Assembly: GCA_947624755.1 (NCBI GenBank)
Contig: CANQLQ010000055.1
Span: forward strand, 1-9,480
Length of the DNA stretch: 9,480 nucleotides
Reading direction: 5' to 3'
Source of the DNA: an uncultured Clostridia bacterium
GTDB lineage: Bacteria > Bacillota > Clostridia > Oscillospirales > Acutalibacteraceae
The notes beneath the pieces were generated by a model that saw only the letters and a list, made by a program, of their open reading frames with translations, made no database searches and was not told the origin of the DNA. This document shows, piece by piece, positions 6,506-9,480 of this stretch. Numbering within the stretch: position 1 is the stretch's first letter; the number at the start of each line of letters is the position of its first letter. The translations under genes were made by a program, and so were the position numbers.

Positions 6506-7423
6506 TTACTTATTGATTATTTCCATGCATCTGTCCGCAAGGTCGATATCATCGTCTATATATACCCGGTTTATATATTCATATCGTCCAAACCACGTAA
6601 GCTGTCTTTTGGCGTATCTTCTCGTTGCCATTTTAAGATTTTCAACAGCTAAATCAAGATCGCAGTACCCGTCGATATATGGTTTAAGCTCTTTATAGCC
6701 TATAGCCTGTTTTGCGGTCGAAGAAACAGGGGAAGCAAAAAATGCCTTAGCTTCTTCAAGCAGACCGCTTTCAAGCATCAAGTCTACCCTTTTGTTGATT
6801 CTGTCGTAAAGGAACTGTCTGTTTTTCGCATTAAGACCTATTAAGCAAAAATCATATTTTGGTTTATCCTTATGGGAATCATTGTTTTGGTCAGTGATCG
6901 TTTTACCCGTAAGATAATAAACCTCCAAAGCTCGGATTATTCGCTTTTTGTCATTAATATTTAATCTTTCAGCCGTTTTCGGGTCAACAACATAAAGCTC
7001 TTTCAAAATAGATTCGATTCCAAATTCTTCGGCTCTTTTTTCAAGTTCTTGTCTGATTTCTGATTCTTCATATTCATAGAATACCGTATTATTCAAAACG
7101 CTGTCAACATAAAGACCTGTTCCGCCGACAATAATCGGAGTTTTGCCTTTTGAAATAATTTCATCAAGCTTTTCATAGGCAAGCTTTTTATATTTTGCTA
7201 CGCTGAAATTGCAATCGGGTTCAACAAAATCAATAAGGTGGTGTTTTATTCCTGCCATTTCTTCTGCTGTCGGCTTTGCGGTAGCAATGTTCATACCCTT
7301 GTAAATCTGCATTGAATCGGCGGAAATAATTTCCCCGTTCAATTTTTTTGCAAGCTCAACGCCAAGCTTGGTCTTTCCCGAAGCAGTCGGACCGACAATT
7401 ACAATTACAAAATCTTTTTTCAT
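6506..7423 (-). CDS. miaA: tRNA dimethylallyltransferase MiaA
   Basis: A 305-residue enzyme that transfers a dimethylallyl group to N6 of A37 in tRNAs reading codons that start with U, in the cytosol. This is the first step toward ms2i6A. Visible signatures are the P-loop GPTASGKT at 11-18, SADSMQIYKGMNIATAKP at 34-51 (Asp36 is the likely catalytic base), IVGGTGLYV at 98-106, RIIRALEVYYLTGK at 161-174, AIGYKEL at 240-246 and RRYAKRQLTWFGR at 268-280. The length and motif order are normal. The ATG is preceded by AAGGCGG with 6 bases spacing, and the site overlaps the mutL stop codon (TAAGGCGG), with an 11-bp gap. The mutL-miaA order is common in Firmicutes and proteobacteria. No hfq follows it here, unlike many such clusters. 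Confidence 0.97.
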   Translation of the reverse strand: MKKDFVIVIVGPTASGKTKLGVELAKKLNGEIISADSMQIYKGMNIATAKPTAEEMAGIKHHLIDFVEPDCNFSVAKYKKLAYEKLDEIISKGKTPIIVGGTGLYVDSVLNNTVFYEYEESEIRQELEKRAEEFGIESILKELYVVDPKTAERLNINDKKRIIRALEVYYLTGKTITDQNNDSHKDKPKYDFCLIGLNAKNRQFLYDRINKRVDLMLESGLLEEAKAFFASPVSSTAKQAIGYKELKPYIDGYCDLDLAVENLKMATRRYAKRQLTWFGRYEYINRVYIDDDIDLADRCMEIINK

Positions 7424-7434
7424 TCCAAACCGCC

Positions 7435-9342
7435 TTACTGTACCCTTCCGAACTGTTTTTCAAGGTCATAACGACTAATCTCAATTAAAACCGGTCTTCC
7501 GTGAGGGCAATAACGCACATCACGGCTGTTAATAACCTCTCGCGCAAGCTTTTCAAGCTCATACAATGAGTTTTTATTCCCTGCTTTGATTGCCGCTTTG
7601 CAGGCGGCGGTATGAAGCATCATATCAACCTTATCAGAAGATGTGTCGGTTTTTCCGGCAATCAGATTTTCGGATATTTCCGCAACTATATCGTGAGTAT
7701 CGGCCGGGTCTATAAGCATCGGACATTCGCGAACTATAATTGATCCGTTTCCGAAATCTTCAACAAGAAAACCGGATTTTTTGAATATTTCTAAATTTTC
7801 CGTAACAATGCTGTACTCATTTTTGGAAAGGCTCACGGTAACCGGAGCAAGCAAAATTTGAGTTGACTTGTTCAAATCAATGGATTTTAAACGGTTAAAA
7901 ATTATTCTTTCGTGTGCAGCGTGTTTGTCAATCAGGTAAAGCTTTTCCCCTTCTTCGCAGATTATATAGGTTTTGAAAGCTTCACCTATAATACGAAGCG
8001 GTTTTTCAGGCTCGTCTTCGGTAATGTTTAACTTGCTTTGGACTTGCTCTTGTTTTTCGGCAAATTCTTTTTTGGTTTTGTCCGAAATATCAAAGGAAGC
8101 TCTTGCATTCTTTTTTATGTTGCTAAGTGAAGCAGATATAATATCGGGTTCATCTGATTCGCGTTTAAACGGATTTTCGGCTTCGGCCGAATTTACGGAA
8201 ACTGACGAGGTAAATTTATTTGACGGTATATTCTGCCAAAAATTTGACAATTTTTCCGTTTTAGATGTCTTTGGTTCCTGCGACATATGAAGCTGAACGC
8301 CTGTTTCAACAGCCTTTTGCGAAACCTTTGAAACATCAAATTTCGGTCTTGTGTCAAAATTTGATAAAGCGGAAACAACAGCGTAATAAACGGCAGAATA
8401 AATTTTTTGCTCGTCGCTGAAACGTACCTGCGTCTTTTTGGGATGTACATTGACGTCAACAAGCCCGGCAGGCAAATATATATTGAGCACACAGGCCGGA
8501 TATTTTCCTACCATAACGGAATTTTTATATGCGTTTTCAAGAGAAGATGTGCAGGCAGGTGATTTTATATACCGTCCGTTGAGGTAAAAAATCTGCATTG
8601 ATCTTGTCGGTCTTGAATTGAAAGGTTTGCAGACATAGCCTTGTACTTTTATTGCGTCAAGCTCATAATCAACTTTAATAAGCGTATCGGAAAAAGATTT
8701 GCCGTAAACCGAATAAATTGCGGAAATAAGCTTGTTGTCACCGGGTGTAAGAAGGGTTTGTTTTCCGTCTCTTATGAACCTGAAACTGATTTCGGGGTGG
8801 GAAACAGCAAGCTTTTCAACGACATCGAAAACAGCATTGGCTTCGGTTACATCGCGTTTGAGAAATTTCATTCTTGCAGGAGTGTTATAAAATAAATCCC
8901 GTACAACAACAGTCGTTCCATTAGGACAACCGGCATATTCAAAGCTTATTTCTTTACCGCCTTCAATTATATAGTGAACACCGTTTTCTTCTTCCGGCGA
9001 TTTCGTAAAAATTTCGGTTTTTGAAACAATTGCGATAGAAGCTAAAGCCTCACCGCGAAAACCGAGAGTAAAAATTGAATCAAGGTCGGCGGCAGATGAA
9101 ACTTTGCTTGTGGCGTGACTAATAAAGGCCTTTGGAACATCTTCGTTATATATACCACAGCCGTTATCGGTTATTCTTATATATGATATACCGCCGTTTT
9201 TAATTTCAACTGTAATTGTTGAAGCGCCGGCATCAATTGAATTTTCGGTAAGCTCCTTAACAACACAAGAGGGTCTTTCCACAACCTCACCTGCGGCAAT
9301 AAGCTTCGCAATATTGTCCGGCAATACGTTTATTTTGGGCAT
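7435..9342 (-). CDS. mutL: DNA mismatch repair protein MutL (endonuclease type)
   Basis: A 635-residue mismatch repair ATPase that links MutS recognition to strand incision. The N-terminal GHKL ATPase (about 1-330) shows Glu30, ENSIDAG at 33-39, DNGCGI at 59-64, HATSK at 76-80, GFRGEAL at 94-100 and DVNVHPKKTQVRF at 296-308. A variable linker (about 335-445) leads to the C-terminal dimerisation/endonuclease domain: DKHAAHE at 472-478, ACKAAIKAG at 580-588, CPHGRP at 612-617 and a terminal FGRVQ. These blocks mark the latent-endonuclease class found in bacteria without MutH, but the first one has Lys for the usual Gln and Asn483 where the last Glu is usual. The ATG at 9342 is chosen because MPKINVLPDNIA is the family N-terminus and a perfect AAGGAGGTG lies 8 bases upstream; the open frame to the right edge is not used. 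Confidence 0.97.
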   Translation of the reverse strand: MPKINVLPDNIAKLIAAGEVVERPSCVVKELTENSIDAGASTITVEIKNGGISYIRITDNGCGIYNEDVPKAFISHATSKVSSAADLDSIFTLGFRGEALASIAIVSKTEIFTKSPEEENGVHYIIEGGKEISFEYAGCPNGTTVVVRDLFYNTPARMKFLKRDVTEANAVFDVVEKLAVSHPEISFRFIRDGKQTLLTPGDNKLISAIYSVYGKSFSDTLIKVDYELDAIKVQGYVCKPFNSRPTRSMQIFYLNGRYIKSPACTSSLENAYKNSVMVGKYPACVLNIYLPAGLVDVNVHPKKTQVRFSDEQKIYSAVYYAVVSALSNFDTRPKFDVSKVSQKAVETGVQLHMSQEPKTSKTEKLSNFWQNIPSNKFTSSVSVNSAEAENPFKRESDEPDIISASLSNIKKNARASFDISDKTKKEFAEKQEQVQSKLNITEDEPEKPLRIIGEAFKTYIICEEGEKLYLIDKHAAHERIIFNRLKSIDLNKSTQILLAPVTVSLSKNEYSIVTENLEIFKKSGFLVEDFGNGSIIVRECPMLIDPADTHDIVAEISENLIAGKTDTSSDKVDMMLHTAACKAAIKAGNKNSLYELEKLAREVINSRDVRYCPHGRPVLIEISRYDLEKQFGRVQ

Positions 9343-9350
9343 AAGACTCA

Positions 9351-9359
9351 CACCTCCTT
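9351..9359 (-). promoter_or_regulatory. Strong ribosome binding site of mutL
   Basis: AAGGAGGTG on the minus strand, 8 bases before the ATG at 9342. It is a full match to the anti-Shine-Dalgarno end of 16S rRNA and sets the mutL start against an upstream in-frame extension of 46 codons. Confidence 0.88.
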
Positions 9360-9406
9360 GCAATTTGTTAACTGATGAATCTTTGATTAAATCACGCTTA
9401 AGGCTT

Positions 9407-9420
9407 AATTTGTGCAAATT
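9407..9420. repeat. Small 6+6 bp palindrome upstream of mutL
   Basis: AATTTGTGCAAATT has perfect 6-bp arms around a TG centre and sits about 65 bp upstream of the mutL start. It has the form of an operator for a dimeric regulator, but it is AT-rich, short and could be chance. No convincing -35/-10 pair was found next to it. Confidence 0.2.
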
Positions 9421-9442
9421 ATTGGCTTTGACTGCCGTCGGC

Positions 9443-9468
9443 GAACTTTTCTTTTGAAAGAAAAGTTC
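9443..9468. repeat. Perfect 12+12 bp palindrome at the right edge, candidate dispersed repeat
   Basis: GAACTTTTCTTT and AAAGAAAAGTTC are exact reverse complements separated by only TG. The palindrome lies in the 138-bp non-coding stretch upstream of mutL, whose remaining sequence shows no gene. There is no T-run after it on either strand, so it is not a typical intrinsic terminator, and a 2-base loop is too tight for a normal RNA hairpin without opening 1-2 pairs. It may be a dispersed palindromic repeat or a remnant of one. The upstream neighbour is outside the window, so a terminator role for that gene cannot be excluded. Confidence 0.6.
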
Positions 9469-9480
9469 CAAAAGAAACAT

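Noticed and set aside
6487..6507. AAATCT / AGATTT hairpin followed by Ts after miaA, as a terminator
   Set aside because: The stem has six pairs with a single G-C pair and a 9-base loop, so it is too weak to call a terminator; the following gene lies only 48 bp away.
7973..8290. Plus-strand open frame of 105 codons inside mutL
   Set aside because: It is antisense to the MutL linker and C-terminal domain, has no recognisable domain or ribosome binding site, and reflects the codon use of the real gene.
9443..9468. LexA/SOS box upstream of mutL
   Set aside because: The Firmicute box is GAAC and GTTC separated by 4 bases; here they are the ends of a 26-bp palindrome, 18 bases apart.
9343..9480. 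In-frame 46-codon extension of mutL to the right edge
   Set aside because: It is encoded by the palindrome and AT-rich spacer, lacks homology to MutL, and skips the perfect AAGGAGGTG site and canonical MPKINVLPDNIA start.

Overview
The window is a dense stretch of bacterial chromosome with every gene on the minus strand, so it reads from right to left. Several things point to a Gram-positive, AT-rich Clostridia-type Firmicute, plausibly of the Ruminococcaceae/Oscillospiraceae sort. It has strong AAGGAGG-type ribosome binding sites, a divIVA/sepF/yggS division cluster, a MutL of the endonuclease class, and a transketolase that looks like the split (two-subunit) type. The genus cannot be read from this sequence.

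In transcription order, the right part (9342 down to 6506) holds mutL (mismatch repair) and miaA (tRNA A37 prenylation). They are 11 bp apart, and the stop of mutL is fused to the ribosome binding site of miaA. This mutL-miaA pairing is common in bacteria. To the right of mutL, 138 bp hold a perfect 12+12 bp palindrome and no gene I can support.

The central part (6457 down to 1350) is a compact cell-envelope and division cluster. It encodes an HlyD/biotinyl-lipoyl-like single-pass membrane protein without a visible transporter partner, YggS (PLP homeostasis; ylmE of B. subtilis), SepF (FtsZ membrane anchor), DivIVA (polar/septal coiled coil), LspA (lipoprotein signal peptidase) and an RluD-type pseudouridine synthase. 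Spacing is very tight: a 23-bp overlap, gaps of 15, 42 and 9 bp, then an 8-bp overlap. It resembles the B. subtilis ylmE-sepF-ylmG-ylmH-divIVA-ileS-lspA-ylyB neighbourhood with ylmG, ylmH and ileS absent.

The left part (1199 to the window edge) holds a Cof-type HAD phosphatase. Eleven bp later comes the start of a transketolase N-terminal subunit, cut by the window edge. A 150-bp gap separates this pair from rluD. It contains an 83-bp imperfect palindrome with 11-bp terminal inverted repeats, which looks like a small mobile palindromic (MITE-like) element, followed by a smaller inverted repeat just upstream of the HAD ribosome binding site.

Most of the window is ordinary core genome. The parts that merit a second look are the orphan HlyD-like protein embedded in the division cluster, the two palindromic elements, the enlarged and unusual DivIVA, and a substituted endonuclease motif in MutL. 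I saw no CRISPR array, RNA gene, complete insertion sequence, classical intrinsic terminator or phage gene.
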